Shown here in pieces: positions 18,242 to 26,743 of a stretch of 64,000 nt of DNA. The notes below the pieces were generated by a model, which was not told where the DNA came from, did not search any database, and saw only the letters and a program-made list of their open reading frames with translations. The translations under genes were made by a program, and so were the position numbers. Source of the stretch: an uncultured Alphaproteobacteria bacterium (GTDB lineage Bacteria; Pseudomonadota; Alphaproteobacteria; Rhizobiales; Rhizobiaceae); assembly GCA_929200315.1 (NCBI GenBank), contig CAKMZB010000004.1, positions 71,726 through 135,725 on the forward strand, written 5' to 3'. Within the stretch, counting starts at the first letter, position 1, and each line of letters opens with the position of its first letter.

Positions 18242-19296
18242 TACCCCAGCAACGCCCTCGCATCGTCCAGCGAACCACCTTCATCAAAGCCGTGCAGACC
18301 GATGAGCACCAGCCGCGAACTCCGTGTTTCATCAGCCCCCCAAGCGCGATCAAAATATGTGTTCACGCGGTTGCCGACCGCTTGGACCACCAGGCGCATC
18401 GGCTTGCCTGCAACTTCAACAAACCCCTTCGCGCGCAAAATGTCGTTTGTCGCAATCAAATCTGACAATGCCTGCGTAAATCCGTTGATGTCGGCAATCG
18501 GCCCGCCTTCCACGACAAAGCTTTCAAACTCGTCGTGGTCGTGTTCGTGCCCGTCTTCGTGATGCAATTCGTGGTGACTTTTGCGGGCGTCAATATCGCT
18601 CTCGCTACCAACGCCAAGGCCGAGCAGAATTTCAGCAGACGGGGCCTTTGCTTCCGCCGAGTGAATGAGCTTCACCTTGCGGCTGGTCGCGCCACGCACG
18701 GCCTCTTCCACGCCGCCAAGCTGCTCCTTCAAGATCAGGTCCGTCTTGTTGAGCACGATCATGTCGGCGCAGGTGATCTGGTCTTCAAACAACTCTTCCA
18801 GCGGGCTTTCATGGTCGAGACTTTCATCGGCCTCGCGCTGCTCCTGCACCGCATCATGGTCATGGGCAAAACGGCCATCAGCAACGGCGGCGGCGTCCAC
18901 CACCGTGACGACGCCATCCACCGTGACCTGCTCGCGAATCTGCGGCCAGTTGAATGCGGCCACGAGGGGCTGCGGGAGCGCCAAGCCAGAAGTCTCGATT
19001 ACGATATGGTCGGGCTTGCGGTCGCTCTCCAGCAACTTGGTGATGGTGGGAATGAAATCGTCCGCCACGGTGCAGCAGATGCAGCCATTGGTGAGTTCGA
19101 CAATGTCGTCTTCGGTACAGGTCTCATCCCCGCAACCAGCAAGCACCTCGCCATCGACGCCGAGGTCGCCAAATTCATTGATGATAAGAGCAATGCGCTT
19201 GCCTTCGGCGGTGGCCAGGAGATTGCGAACAAGCGTCGTTTTACCGGCACCGAGAAAGCCGGTGATGACAGTGGCTGGAATTTTCTGCGCGTCCAT
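18241..19296 (-). CDS. cobW: CobW-family GTPase metallochaperone
   Basis: A 351-residue G3E-family GTPase with Walker A GFLGAGKTTL at about residues 13-22, the metal-binding CICC motif (TNGCICCTVADDF), and a His-rich loop (HHELHHEDGHEHDHDE) at about 245. CobW proteins are thought to deliver cobalt to the chelatase CobN, which fits the order cobW-cobN. Its C-terminal CobW_C domain runs to the end. It starts 9 bp after cobP, within the riboswitch-led operon. Confidence 0.95.
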   Translation of the reverse strand: MDAQKIPATVITGFLGAGKTTLVRNLLATAEGKRIALIINEFGDLGVDGEVLAGCGDETCTEDDIVELTNGCICCTVADDFIPTITKLLESDRKPDHIVIETSGLALPQPLVAAFNWPQIREQVTVDGVVTVVDAAAVADGRFAHDHDAVQEQREADESLDHESPLEELFEDQITCADMIVLNKTDLILKEQLGGVEEAVRGATSRKVKLIHSAEAKAPSAEILLGLGVGSESDIDARKSHHELHHEDGHEHDHDEFESFVVEGGPIADINGFTQALSDLIATNDILRAKGFVEVAGKPMRLVVQAVGNRVNTYFDRAWGADETRSSRLVLIGLHGFDEGGSLDDARALLG

Positions 19297-19305
19297 TGCG
19301 CTCTC

Positions 19306-19863
19306 CTATTTCAATTTCTGCGGCAAACCGGCGGTGATGAACCAGACATGGGGCAGTTCAGCAGCCAGGCGCTGGTGGAGCCGCCCGGCATGGTCGCGAA
19401 AGTCGCGCGCCATCTTTTCCATCGGCACGATACCTTGCCCCACCTCGTTGGAAACGAAGATGATGCTTGCTTTCGCCGGCAGCTCGGTGAGAGCTGCCGA
19501 AAGTGCCTCGACTTCCACCTCAATCTCCCGCTCGGCCATCATCAGATTGGTGAGCCAGAGGGTGAGGCAATCGACCAGAATACAGGTCTCTTCGCTCGCG
19601 TGTTCGGTGAGGATAGAAGCTAGGTCGAGGGGCTCCTCCACCAACTTCCATTCCGCCCCGCGGCGGGCCCGATGGTAGTCCACCCGCTCGCGCATTTCCG
19701 CGTCCAGCACCTCGCTTGTGGCAAGGTAGATTTTCCGCCGCCCGCTTTTCTGGGCAAGGCCTTCAGCGAAAGAGCTTTTGCCGGACCGCGCGCCGCCAAG
19801 GACGAGCGCGCTGCCCGGCTGCCAGTCGTTACGCAAAGGCGGCAGAGATGGCTGTTTCGCCAA
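19306..19863 (-). CDS. cobP: bifunctional adenosylcobinamide kinase / guanylyltransferase CobP/CobU
   Basis: A 185-residue nucleotide-loop enzyme with the P-loop LVLGGARSGKSSFAEGLA. Further motifs are YLATSE, VDYHRARRGAEWK, LVDCLTLWLTNLM and FVSNEVGQGIVPM. It phosphorylates adenosylcobinamide and then attaches GMP for loop assembly. The ATG at 19863 gives about 22 residues before the first strand and overlaps the hupE 3' end by 35 bp; an internal TTG start is possible. Confidence 0.94.
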   Translation of the reverse strand: MAKQPSLPPLRNDWQPGSALVLGGARSGKSSFAEGLAQKSGRRKIYLATSEVLDAEMRERVDYHRARRGAEWKLVEEPLDLASILTEHASEETCILVDCLTLWLTNLMMAEREIEVEVEALSAALTELPAKASIIFVSNEVGQGIVPMEKMARDFRDHAGRLHQRLAAELPHVWFITAGLPQKLK

Positions 19864-20446
19864 CCATCATCAGCCCCATGCCGAGCACCGCAGCACCAGC
19901 GAGACGTGCCGGAGTGAGCGCGTTGGCGGCACCGGCGAGAGCAGAAGCAGCAAAGCCAGCGCCGACCGCGATGGCCCATTGGGTGAGGCCGAGGCCCGCC
20001 AGATAAGCAACGAGCGGAGTGGCTTCCGCGCCATAAATCGACTCACCGAAGGCAAAGCCGTGGAAGAGGCCGGCGACGGCGAAGACGGACAGCCAGGCGG
20101 CGGTGGAAAAGGTCTTGCCCGAGGCAATCATCACCCCGATGACGAGGAGTGAGAGAGCAATGGCAAATTCAGCCATCGGCACATCAATCGCCATCACATG
20201 AAGCGCGACGCCAACGAGCATGGTCGCGATATAGGCGAGCGGCGCCAGCAGAGGACGGCCAACGAGCATGGCAGCAACGCCAACGGCGATGATGAACGCC
20301 AGATGATCGAGACCGAGAATGGGGTGGCCTATGCCCGACAGCAAACCGTCTGTGAGCGTAGCTGGTGTCTCGCCACCCAATGGATGGTGGGCGAAAGCTG
20401 GGCTAGCGGCGAGTGCCGCGAAGGTGGTGATGAAAATGCGGCGCAT
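19829..20446 (-). CDS. hupE: HupE/UreJ-family membrane protein, probable cobalt transporter
   Basis: A 205-residue polytopic protein with a signal-like N-terminus ending ASPAFAHHP, then GIGHPILGLDHLAFIIAVG and GLFHGFAFGES, the histidine-bearing motifs of HupE/UreJ Ni/Co permeases. It is the first gene after a cobalamin riboswitch and leads a B12 operon, so cobalt uptake is a better guess than nickel. I start it at the ATG at 20446, with GGAGG 7 bp upstream; a start 8 codons earlier lacks this. Confidence 0.88.
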   Translation of the reverse strand: MRRIFITTFAALAASPAFAHHPLGGETPATLTDGLLSGIGHPILGLDHLAFIIAVGVAAMLVGRPLLAPLAYIATMLVGVALHVMAIDVPMAEFAIALSLLVIGVMIASGKTFSTAAWLSVFAVAGLFHGFAFGESIYGAEATPLVAYLAGLGLTQWAIAVGAGFAASALAGAANALTPARLAGAAVLGMGLMMVGETAISAAFA

Positions 20447-20582
20447 GATGGCCTCCCGTGGAAAATCCAAAATTGGGCGGGAAGCGTGTGCGGCGAACCG
20501 GCGGCATCCATGAGATGACCTCCGAACCAGCGCATACGGAACTCCCCGTCCGTAACGAAGAGACGGTTTCCCGTCCCGTTTG

Positions 20583-20770
20583 CATCCGGCAGGTCTCCTG
20601 GCTGCGATTCATCGGCTCTGCCCGCCTTCCCGCCATGGTCACAAATGACCGTGGCAGTGGCATGATGGGCGTCGCCTCCTCGCTACAGTCGCGGGGTCGG
20701 CTGTGGTTAAGGCGCCCTGGTTGGGTCCGCCCATCACATTCCCTTTTACTCTTCGAGGCACCGTGAGGAG
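20583..20770 (-). promoter_or_regulatory. cobalamin (AdoCbl) riboswitch
   Basis: Read on the minus strand, the leader holds the class I cobalamin riboswitch landmarks in order: GGTGCC (20757-20762), GGGAATGTGATG, a P5-P6 region with ACCCCGCGACTGTAGCGAGGA, GCCACTG, GGGAAGGCGGGC, and the 3' AGCCAGGAGACCTGCC (20588-20603). It lies about 140 bp upstream of hupE and should turn down hupE and the cobP-to-cobM genes when B12 is plentiful. cobQ ends 83 bp upstream on the same strand. Together with its flanks it fills the 406-bp gap 20447-20852. Confidence 0.95.
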
Positions 20771-20852
20771 CCCGGCGAAGACCGTTTGCGTCCCGACACA
20801 ACACCGGGCTGCCCCCCGCTGTCAATCACAAAGCCGACTCAGGGATGTCGCA

Positions 20853-22325
20853 TCAGCCCAGATCAAAGATTGCGGGATCGATCACCTCTTCCAACGTGTC
20901 GGCAACGTCGTCCAGCACAGCTTCCACCGCCGCGCGGTAGGATAAATCGGACGAAGCGATTCCCATCCGGCGCAATTCCGCCGCGCGCCAGGCATCGTCT
21001 GTGAAAAGGCCGTGGAGGTAGCAACCGCGCACCTGACCGTTGGCGCTGATTGCACCGTCCGGCACGCCGTCGAATGTCACCATGGGGCGGGATGTGTCCG
21101 GTCCGACAGTGCGGCCCATGTGAATCTCGTAGCCGGAGAGCGGTGCGCCGGTAGTGGCGTCTCGGGCCTTGCGGTTAACGACGGTTTTGGCAGTGACGAG
21201 CACCGTCTCAACATCGAGCAAGCCAAGGCCTTCCGCCTCCCCCGACTTGCCCTCCACGCCATCCGGGTCCGAGACGGAACGGCCAAGCATTTGGTAGCCG
21301 CCGCAAATACCGAGCACATCGCCGCCGCGCTGAACGTGGTGGTGCAGCTCCTTGTCCCAACCAAGAGCACGGAACTGCGCGAGATCAGCAAGCGTTGCCT
21401 TGGAACCCGGCAGCACAACAAGCCGGGCGCGCTCGGGCCAGGCCTCTCCCGGCCGCACGAAGACGAGGCGGATGCCGGGCTCCATGCGCAGCGGGTCGAG
21501 ATCATCAAAATTGGCTATCCGCCCGAGCACCGGCACAACGACGATTGCGCCATCGGTACCGCCTTGCTCGGCCTTTTCCAGCGCCACCGAATCTTCCGGC
21601 GGCAGCGCGCGGGCCTTCTCCAGCCACGGCACCACGCCAAAGGAGCGCCAGCCGGTATAGGCGGTAATCTGCTCCAACCCTTCATCAAACAGCGAAACAT
21701 CGCCGCGGAATTTGTTGATGAGATAGCCCGCCACCTGCGCGCGGTCTTCTTGCGGCAAAATCGCATGAGTGCCGACGAGCTGTGCGATCACCCCGCCCCG
21801 ATCAATATCTCCCACCAGCACCACAGGCACGTCGGCTTCAGTCGCAAAGCCCATATTGGCGATGTCCCCGGCGCGTAGATTGATCTCAGCGGCGGACCCC
21901 GCCCCTTCCACAATCACCAGGTCATGCGCCTCCCGCAGCCGCGCGAAACTCTCCATCACCGCTTCCAGAAGCTGTGGCTTGAAGGCCTGATAATCCCGTC
22001 CCTTCGCGACACCCCAGACCCGCCCGTGGAGGATGATCTGGCTGCCTGTATCGCTCTGCGGCTTAAGCAGAACCGGGTTCATGTCGACGCTGGACGACAC
22101 CCCGCAGGCAAGAGCCTGCAATGCCTGCGCCCGGCCAATCTCACCGCCCTGCCCGTCTGCAAGCGGAACGTCTGCGACCGCTGCGTTGTTGGACATATTC
22201 TGCGGCTTGAAAGGTGCAACGCTGACCCCGCGCCGCGCGGCAAGACGACACAAGCCCGCCACCAGGACAGTTTTTCCGACATCCGAGCCGGTGCCTTGCA
22301 GCATGATCGTGTACGCTTTGCTCAT
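20853..22325 (-). CDS. cobQ: cobyric acid synthase CobQ/CbiP
   Basis: A 490-residue ATP- and glutamine-dependent amidase that amidates the b, d, e and g carboxylates of adenosylcobyrinic a,c-diamide. The P-loop is MLQGTGSDVGKT, then KPQNMSNNAAV and GRAQALQALA. The C-terminal glutaminase carries GICGGYQMLG with the nucleophilic Cys and ends with SYRAAVEAVLDDVADTLEE. The start at ATG 22325 (MSKAYTIM) matches the family; 12 further codons upstream do not. It is transcribed towards the riboswitch, but nothing shows a riboswitch in front of cobQ itself. Confidence 0.95.
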   Translation of the reverse strand: MSKAYTIMLQGTGSDVGKTVLVAGLCRLAARRGVSVAPFKPQNMSNNAAVADVPLADGQGGEIGRAQALQALACGVSSSVDMNPVLLKPQSDTGSQIILHGRVWGVAKGRDYQAFKPQLLEAVMESFARLREAHDLVIVEGAGSAAEINLRAGDIANMGFATEADVPVVLVGDIDRGGVIAQLVGTHAILPQEDRAQVAGYLINKFRGDVSLFDEGLEQITAYTGWRSFGVVPWLEKARALPPEDSVALEKAEQGGTDGAIVVVPVLGRIANFDDLDPLRMEPGIRLVFVRPGEAWPERARLVVLPGSKATLADLAQFRALGWDKELHHHVQRGGDVLGICGGYQMLGRSVSDPDGVEGKSGEAEGLGLLDVETVLVTAKTVVNRKARDATTGAPLSGYEIHMGRTVGPDTSRPMVTFDGVPDGAISANGQVRGCYLHGLFTDDAWRAAELRRMGIASSDLSYRAAVEAVLDDVADTLEEVIDPAIFDLG

Positions 22326-22340
22326 CCAACCGACAAAGCA

Positions 22341-22390
22341 AAATCGCGGCACCTTGACCATCCGCGAAGATGGAGAAGATACCGCGATTT
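22341..22390. promoter_or_regulatory. inverted repeat in the cobQ 5' leader
   Basis: Nine bases AAATCGCGG (22341-22349) are exactly complementary to CCGCGATTT (22382-22390), 16 bp upstream of the cobQ start. The 32-base loop holds further small repeats. It could be an operator or a leader stem; no regulator is implied by the sequence. It sits in the 321-bp stretch 22326-22646 between mmsB and cobQ, in which I otherwise see only a repeated GCCGGGTTTA and no gene. Confidence 0.4.
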
Positions 22391-22646
22391 CACTTGTAAG
22401 CTCACACTGAAGCCAAAAATACGCATTGGCCCATGCCTTTGCCCGATACGCAAAACTCGGTTCGGGAAGGACGGAGGAAGGATCAGTTCCACCGCGCAGT
22501 CCGTTCTAGAGGAGCTTTCTTAATTGAGGGTCAACACAGGGTTAAGCGAAGGCTAACAGAGGCGGCAATTGCTGCCGGGTTTAGGACCTTCACAATGCCG
22601 GGTTTAACCTTTGCGCCCCGCCCTGCAGGATGCCGCGCGAGGGCAG

Positions 22647-23531
22647 TTAACCGTCGTCATTTTCCAACATTTTTATGATGCCGGAAAAATCGACATCCCC
22701 ATTTCCGGCCTCAACAAAGCGTGCATAAAGATCGCGGGCATGTTCACCCAACGGTGTCGCCGCATTGGCGCTACCCGCCGCTTCCTGCGCAAGGTTGAGG
22801 TCTTTGAGCATGAGCGAGGCGGCAAAACCCGGCTTGTAGTCATTGTTGGCCGGTGAAGTCGGCACCGGGCCTGGAACCGGGCAATAGGTGGTGGTGGACC
22901 AGCTCTGGCCCGACGCATTTGCGACCACATCAAAGAGCGCCTGATCGTCGAGACCCAGTTTGCGGCCAAGATTGAAGGCTTCCACTGTGCCGATCATGGT
23001 GACGGCAAGGATCATATTGTTGCACGCCTTTGCAGCCTGGCCGGCAGTGGCGCCGCCGCAACGCACAACCCGGCCCGCCATGGGCTCCAGCACCGGTTCA
23101 GCCGCATCCAGCGCCGCCGCGCTACCGCCGGCCATGAAAGCAAGCGTGCCGTTTTGTGCACCCATAATGCCGCCAGACACCGGCGCATCGGCGCTGAGTG
23201 CCCCGGCCTTGCCCGCAATCTCATGCGCGCGTTTGGCGCTTTCCACATCAATGGTGGAACAGTCGATCACCAGCGCACCGTCCTTTAGGTGCGGGGCGAT
23301 TTCCTCATAGACAGAAACCACATGCTTGCCCGCGGGCAGCATGGTGATAACCACGTCTTTTCCCTCCACGGCCTCCACTGCGGAAGAGGCCATGGCGCCG
23401 CCTTCGATGGCAATATCTGAGAGGTCGAAGCCTGTGACGGCGTGACCGGCCTTCACCAGGTTGGCCGCCATCGGCGCTCCCATGTTGCCGAGGCCGATGA
23501 AGGCGATGGAGGATTTGGTCATTGTGGTCAT
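22647..23531 (-). CDS. mmsB: 3-hydroxyisobutyrate dehydrogenase
   Basis: A 294-residue beta-hydroxyacid dehydrogenase that oxidises 3-hydroxyisobutyrate to methylmalonate semialdehyde in valine breakdown. The N-terminal NAD site is FIGLGNMGAPMAANLVKAG. The substrate motif is DAPVSGGIMGAQNGTLAFMAGG, and the catalytic lysine lies in GQAAKACNNM. It starts 2 bp from the end of the acyl-CoA dehydrogenase gene, so the pair is an operon. The start may be this ATG or the one three codons in. Confidence 0.93.
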   Translation of the reverse strand: MTTMTKSSIAFIGLGNMGAPMAANLVKAGHAVTGFDLSDIAIEGGAMASSAVEAVEGKDVVITMLPAGKHVVSVYEEIAPHLKDGALVIDCSTIDVESAKRAHEIAGKAGALSADAPVSGGIMGAQNGTLAFMAGGSAAALDAAEPVLEPMAGRVVRCGGATAGQAAKACNNMILAVTMIGTVEAFNLGRKLGLDDQALFDVVANASGQSWSTTTYCPVPGPVPTSPANNDYKPGFAASLMLKDLNLAQEAAGSANAATPLGEHARDLYARFVEAGNGDVDFSGIIKMLENDDG

Positions 23532-23533
23532 GC

Positions 23534-24694
23534 CTATCGTTGGAGGCCCCGCGCGATAATCACGCGCATGATCTCGTTGGTGCCTTCCAAGATCTGATGA
23601 ACGCGCAAGTCGCGCACCAGTTTCTCGACCCCGTAATCTGCCAAATATCCGTAGCCACCGAAGATCTGCAGTGCATCGTTGGCAACCTTTGAACCGGTAT
23701 CCGTCGCCAGGCGTTTGGCCATAGCGCAGGCTTGCGTTGCGTCGGGGGTTTTGGCGTCGAGTTTAGCGGCGGCGGTGTAGAGCATGAGGCGGGCTGCCTC
23801 CAATTCAGTCACCATGTCGGCAAGCTTGAACTGGATCGCCTGGAACTGGCCGATCTCCTTGCCGAACGCCTTGCGCTCTCCGGAATAGGCGACAGCCTTG
23901 TCGACCGCGAGTTGTGCGCCGCCAACGGAGCAGGCGCCGATATTGAGCCGCCCGCCGTCGAGTCCGCTCATAGCGATGCGGAAACCCTGTCCCTCGCTGC
24001 CCAAAAGGTTTGCTGCGGGAATGCGACAATCTTCAAAAATGACCTGCGCGGTGGGCTGGATGTGCCAGCCCATCTTTTTCTCTTGCGGGCCGAAGGAGAG
24101 ACCAGGCGTACCGTCCTCCACAATGAAACAGGAGACACCACCCGACCCATCATCAGACGTGCGCGCCATGACGACATAGACATCGTTGGTGCCCGCGCCG
24201 GAGATGAACTGCTTGGTGCCGTTGAGCACATAATGGTCGCCGTCGCGGACCGCCTTGGTCTTCAGCGCCGCCGCATCAGAGCCGCTGCCGGGCTCGGTGA
24301 GGCAATAGGAGGCGATCTTTTCCATGGAAGTGAGCTGCGGCATCCAATAAGCGCGCTGCTCTTCGTTGCCATAGGTGTCGATCATCCAGCCGGCCATGTT
24401 GTGGATGGAAATGAAGGCGGAGAGCGCCGGGCACCCCTGGGCCAGCGCCTCAAAGACAACAAGGGAATCAAGCCGCGACAGGGCGGAGCCGCCAACATCT
24501 TCCTTGATGTATAGGCCGCCCATGCCGAGTTCGGCAGTTTGCTTGATGACATCCATCGGCAAGTGTTTTGCCTGGTCCCATTCAACGGCGTTGGGCTCGA
24601 CCTTATCAGCAGCAAAATCCGCCACCATATCGCGCATGGAGCGCTGATCCTGGGACAGGCCGAAGGGGCGTTCGGCGAAAGATTGGGCGTCCAT
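23534..24694 (-). CDS. isobutyryl-CoA dehydrogenase-like acyl-CoA dehydrogenase
   Basis: A 386-residue flavoprotein with the ACAD motifs CLTEPGSGSDAAALKTKA and FGGYGYLADYGVEKLVRD, and HQILEGTNEIMRVIIARG, whose glutamate is the usual catalytic base position. The neighbouring mmsB points to isobutyryl-CoA in the valine pathway. It feeds electrons to ETF. A 25-bp inverted repeat lies just upstream, so it may have its own promoter between that repeat and the ATG at 24694. Confidence 0.9.
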   Translation of the reverse strand: MDAQSFAERPFGLSQDQRSMRDMVADFAADKVEPNAVEWDQAKHLPMDVIKQTAELGMGGLYIKEDVGGSALSRLDSLVVFEALAQGCPALSAFISIHNMAGWMIDTYGNEEQRAYWMPQLTSMEKIASYCLTEPGSGSDAAALKTKAVRDGDHYVLNGTKQFISGAGTNDVYVVMARTSDDGSGGVSCFIVEDGTPGLSFGPQEKKMGWHIQPTAQVIFEDCRIPAANLLGSEGQGFRIAMSGLDGGRLNIGACSVGGAQLAVDKAVAYSGERKAFGKEIGQFQAIQFKLADMVTELEAARLMLYTAAAKLDAKTPDATQACAMAKRLATDTGSKVANDALQIFGGYGYLADYGVEKLVRDLRVHQILEGTNEIMRVIIARGLQR

Positions 24695-24715
24695 TGGTTT
24701 TGTCCCTTGCTAAGC

Positions 24716-24796
24716 TGTCATTCCCGCGCAGGCGGGAATCCATTTCTAATCTCGTGCCTGCAGCAACCATAGATTCCCGCCTGCGCGGGAATGACA
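24716..24796. repeat. 25-bp perfect inverted repeat (REP-like), terminator-like
   Basis: The arms at 24716-24740 and 24772-24796 are exact reverse complements, beginning TGTCATTCCCGCGCAGGCGG. Each arm is itself near-palindromic (TTCCCGC-GCA-GCGGGAA). The loop is about 31 bp. It begins 4 bp after the aminotransferase stop, so in that transcript it forms a very strong 3' hairpin. Such CATTCCCGC...GCGGGAAT units are dispersed repeats in many proteobacteria. No RAYT transposase is in the window. Confidence 0.85.
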
Positions 24797-24799
24797 AGG

Positions 24800-26173
24800 C
24801 TACTTTAGGAGTTCTTCACCTGCCCTGTCGAACGCCACTCGCGCAATCCTTGCAGCTTCATCAATCTCTTTTTGCGTCCAGATGAGAGGCGGGGACAAAA
24901 TCATTGTGCCCCCAACCGCCCGCAACATCATGCCCGCTTCGATTGCCGCATCGCGCACGATCACGGCAGCTTCCGCACTGTCATCAAACCGCTCGCGGGT
25001 CTGCCGATCTTTCACGATCTCAATGGCCGCGAGCAGGCCAAAGCCACGCACCTCGCCAACCAGCGGATGGTCCGCCAGCGCTTCAACAAGCGCGTTCGTC
25101 AACGCCGGGCCGGTTTCACCCCGCACCCGTTCGACGAGGCCTTCACGGTCGATGATGTCGATATTGGCCAGCGCAACGGCACAGGCGACGGGATGGCCGG
25201 AATAAGTATAGCCATGAAAATATTCGCCCGATGAGGCAATCGTGTTGGCAATCTCGTCTGAAAGAACCACAGCAGACAGCGGCTGGTAGCCAGAGGTGAT
25301 GCCCTTGGCGAGGGTCATGGTATCTGGCTGGATACCCATGGATTGCGCGGCAAACCACGCGCCTGTGCGGCCAAAGCCGGTGATGACTTCATCCAGCATC
25401 AGCAACACATCGTACTTGTGGCAGATGCGCTGGACTTCCGGCCAATAGGTCTCCGGCGGAATTTTCACGCCCCCTGCCCCCTGGATCGGCTCGCCCACAA
25501 AGGCAGCAACGTTTTCCGCCCCTGCTTCCAGGATTGCATCCTCGACGGCCTTTGCCGCGCGAAGGCCGAACTCAGCACGGGTTTCACCTTCGTGTGCTTC
25601 CTCAAAATCATAGGGCGCCATAACATGCATAAAGCCGGGCAGCGCCGGGCCCATCTGGCCGTGCATGGCGCTCATCCCACCCATGGAAGTCGCTGCAATG
25701 GTGGAACCGTGATAGGCGTTTTCGCGTGCAATGATGATGTGCTTTTCAGGCTTCCCCTTCACCGCCCAATAATGGCGCACGGTGCGGATCGCCGTGTCGT
25801 TGCTCTCCGACCCTGATGCGCCGAAGAAAACCTGGTTCATGTGATCCGGCGCGAGTTCCGCGATGCGTTTGGCGAGCAGCGCTGCGGGCGGGTTCGTCGT
25901 TTTGAAGAAGGTGTTGTAGTAGGGCAGCTCTTGCATCTGCTCATAGGCAGCAGTCGCCAGCTCTTCCCGCCCATAGCCCACATTCACGCACCAAAGCCCC
26001 GCCATCCCGTCGAGGATCGCGTTACCCTCGCTGTCATGGATGTAGGCACCGTCGGCATGGGTGATGACGCGAGTGCCTTCCTTGCGCAGGCCGTCACTAT
26101 CCGTGAACGGGTGCATGTGGTGGGCGTTGTCGATTTCTTGAAGCTGGGCGGTGGTGTAATTGCGGTAGCTCAT
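24800..26173 (-). CDS. class III aminotransferase (omega-amino acid/putrescine-pyruvate type)
   Basis: A 457-residue PLP fold-type I enzyme. Motifs are GLWCVNVGYGREELA, FFGASGSESNDTAIRTVRHYW, AYHGSTIAATSMGG, LMLDEVITGFGRTGAWF and the PLP lysine in LAKGITSGYQPLSAV. It resembles putrescine or beta-alanine:pyruvate aminotransferases such as SpuC; the amino donor cannot be read from the sequence. The start is ATG 26173 with AGGAGA upstream, 13 codons inside the longest frame. It is divergent from the DUF3253 gene. Confidence 0.88.
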   Translation of the reverse strand: MSYRNYTTAQLQEIDNAHHMHPFTDSDGLRKEGTRVITHADGAYIHDSEGNAILDGMAGLWCVNVGYGREELATAAYEQMQELPYYNTFFKTTNPPAALLAKRIAELAPDHMNQVFFGASGSESNDTAIRTVRHYWAVKGKPEKHIIIARENAYHGSTIAATSMGGMSAMHGQMGPALPGFMHVMAPYDFEEAHEGETRAEFGLRAAKAVEDAILEAGAENVAAFVGEPIQGAGGVKIPPETYWPEVQRICHKYDVLLMLDEVITGFGRTGAWFAAQSMGIQPDTMTLAKGITSGYQPLSAVVLSDEIANTIASSGEYFHGYTYSGHPVACAVALANIDIIDREGLVERVRGETGPALTNALVEALADHPLVGEVRGFGLLAAIEIVKDRQTRERFDDSAEAAVIVRDAAIEAGMMLRAVGGTMILSPPLIWTQKEIDEAARIARVAFDRAGEELLK

Positions 26174-26298
26174 GGCGTCTCTCCTGAATTGATGGGCAGT
26201 TTCAGAGAGCACTGTCCTGGGGCGAATAGCCGATGCGCGCGCAAAGGCGCAGCAGCATACGCTGGCGGCTCGTGGCCGATTGGGTTAGGCGGGTGACC

Positions 26299-26595
26299 AT
26301 GCCTGAAGATACCAGACCAGCTCCGCCTCTCAAGCCATCGCGCGCGCAAATTGAAGATGCGATTGAAACACTCATAGCCGAGCGCGGGGTTGGCAAGACG
26401 ATTGGCCCGTCGGAAGTCGCCCGGCATCTGGGTGGCCAGGACGAGAAGGTCTGGCGTTTGCTCATGAAGCCCATCCGCGCCGCCGCCGTCGACATGACGA
26501 AACAGGGCCGGGTCGCTATCCGTCGCAAAGGCAAGTTGGCTGACCCTGATAATTTCAAAGGTGTCTACCGGATTGGGCTTCCCGGTCAACGATGA
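26299..26595 (+). CDS. DUF3253 family protein
   Basis: A 98-residue small protein with the DUF3253 pattern: AIETLIAERGVGKTIGPSEVARHLGG, WRLLMKPIRAAAVDMTKQGRVAIRRKGK, and GVYRIGL at the end. The fold looks like a winged helix, but no role is established that I know of. The start is taken as ATG 26299; a GTG two codons earlier is also possible. It is divergent from the aminotransferase. Confidence 0.8.
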   Translation: MPEDTRPAPPLKPSRAQIEDAIETLIAERGVGKTIGPSEVARHLGGQDEKVWRLLMKPIRAAAVDMTKQGRVAIRRKGKLADPDNFKGVYRIGLPGQR

Positions 26596-26680
26596 CATTT
26601 GGCACAAAATATTAGGGGCAAATTGAAGTTAATGTAATATATTTCAAATAATTCTGATATATATTGCATTTGCTTGCAGA

Positions 26681-26686
26681 TATAAT
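26681..26686 (+). promoter_or_regulatory. possible -10 element upstream of the orphan gene
   Basis: TATAAT occurs 58 bp before the ATG at 26744, in an AT-rich stretch (26596-26743) that contrasts with the GC-rich surroundings. I find no good -35 hexamer at 16-18 bp spacing, so this is only a suggestion. Confidence 0.3.
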
Positions 26687-26743
26687 TGCACCTAACCTAC
26701 TCTTCGCACCAGTGTAATTCCAACACCAAATTGGAGTAAATAA

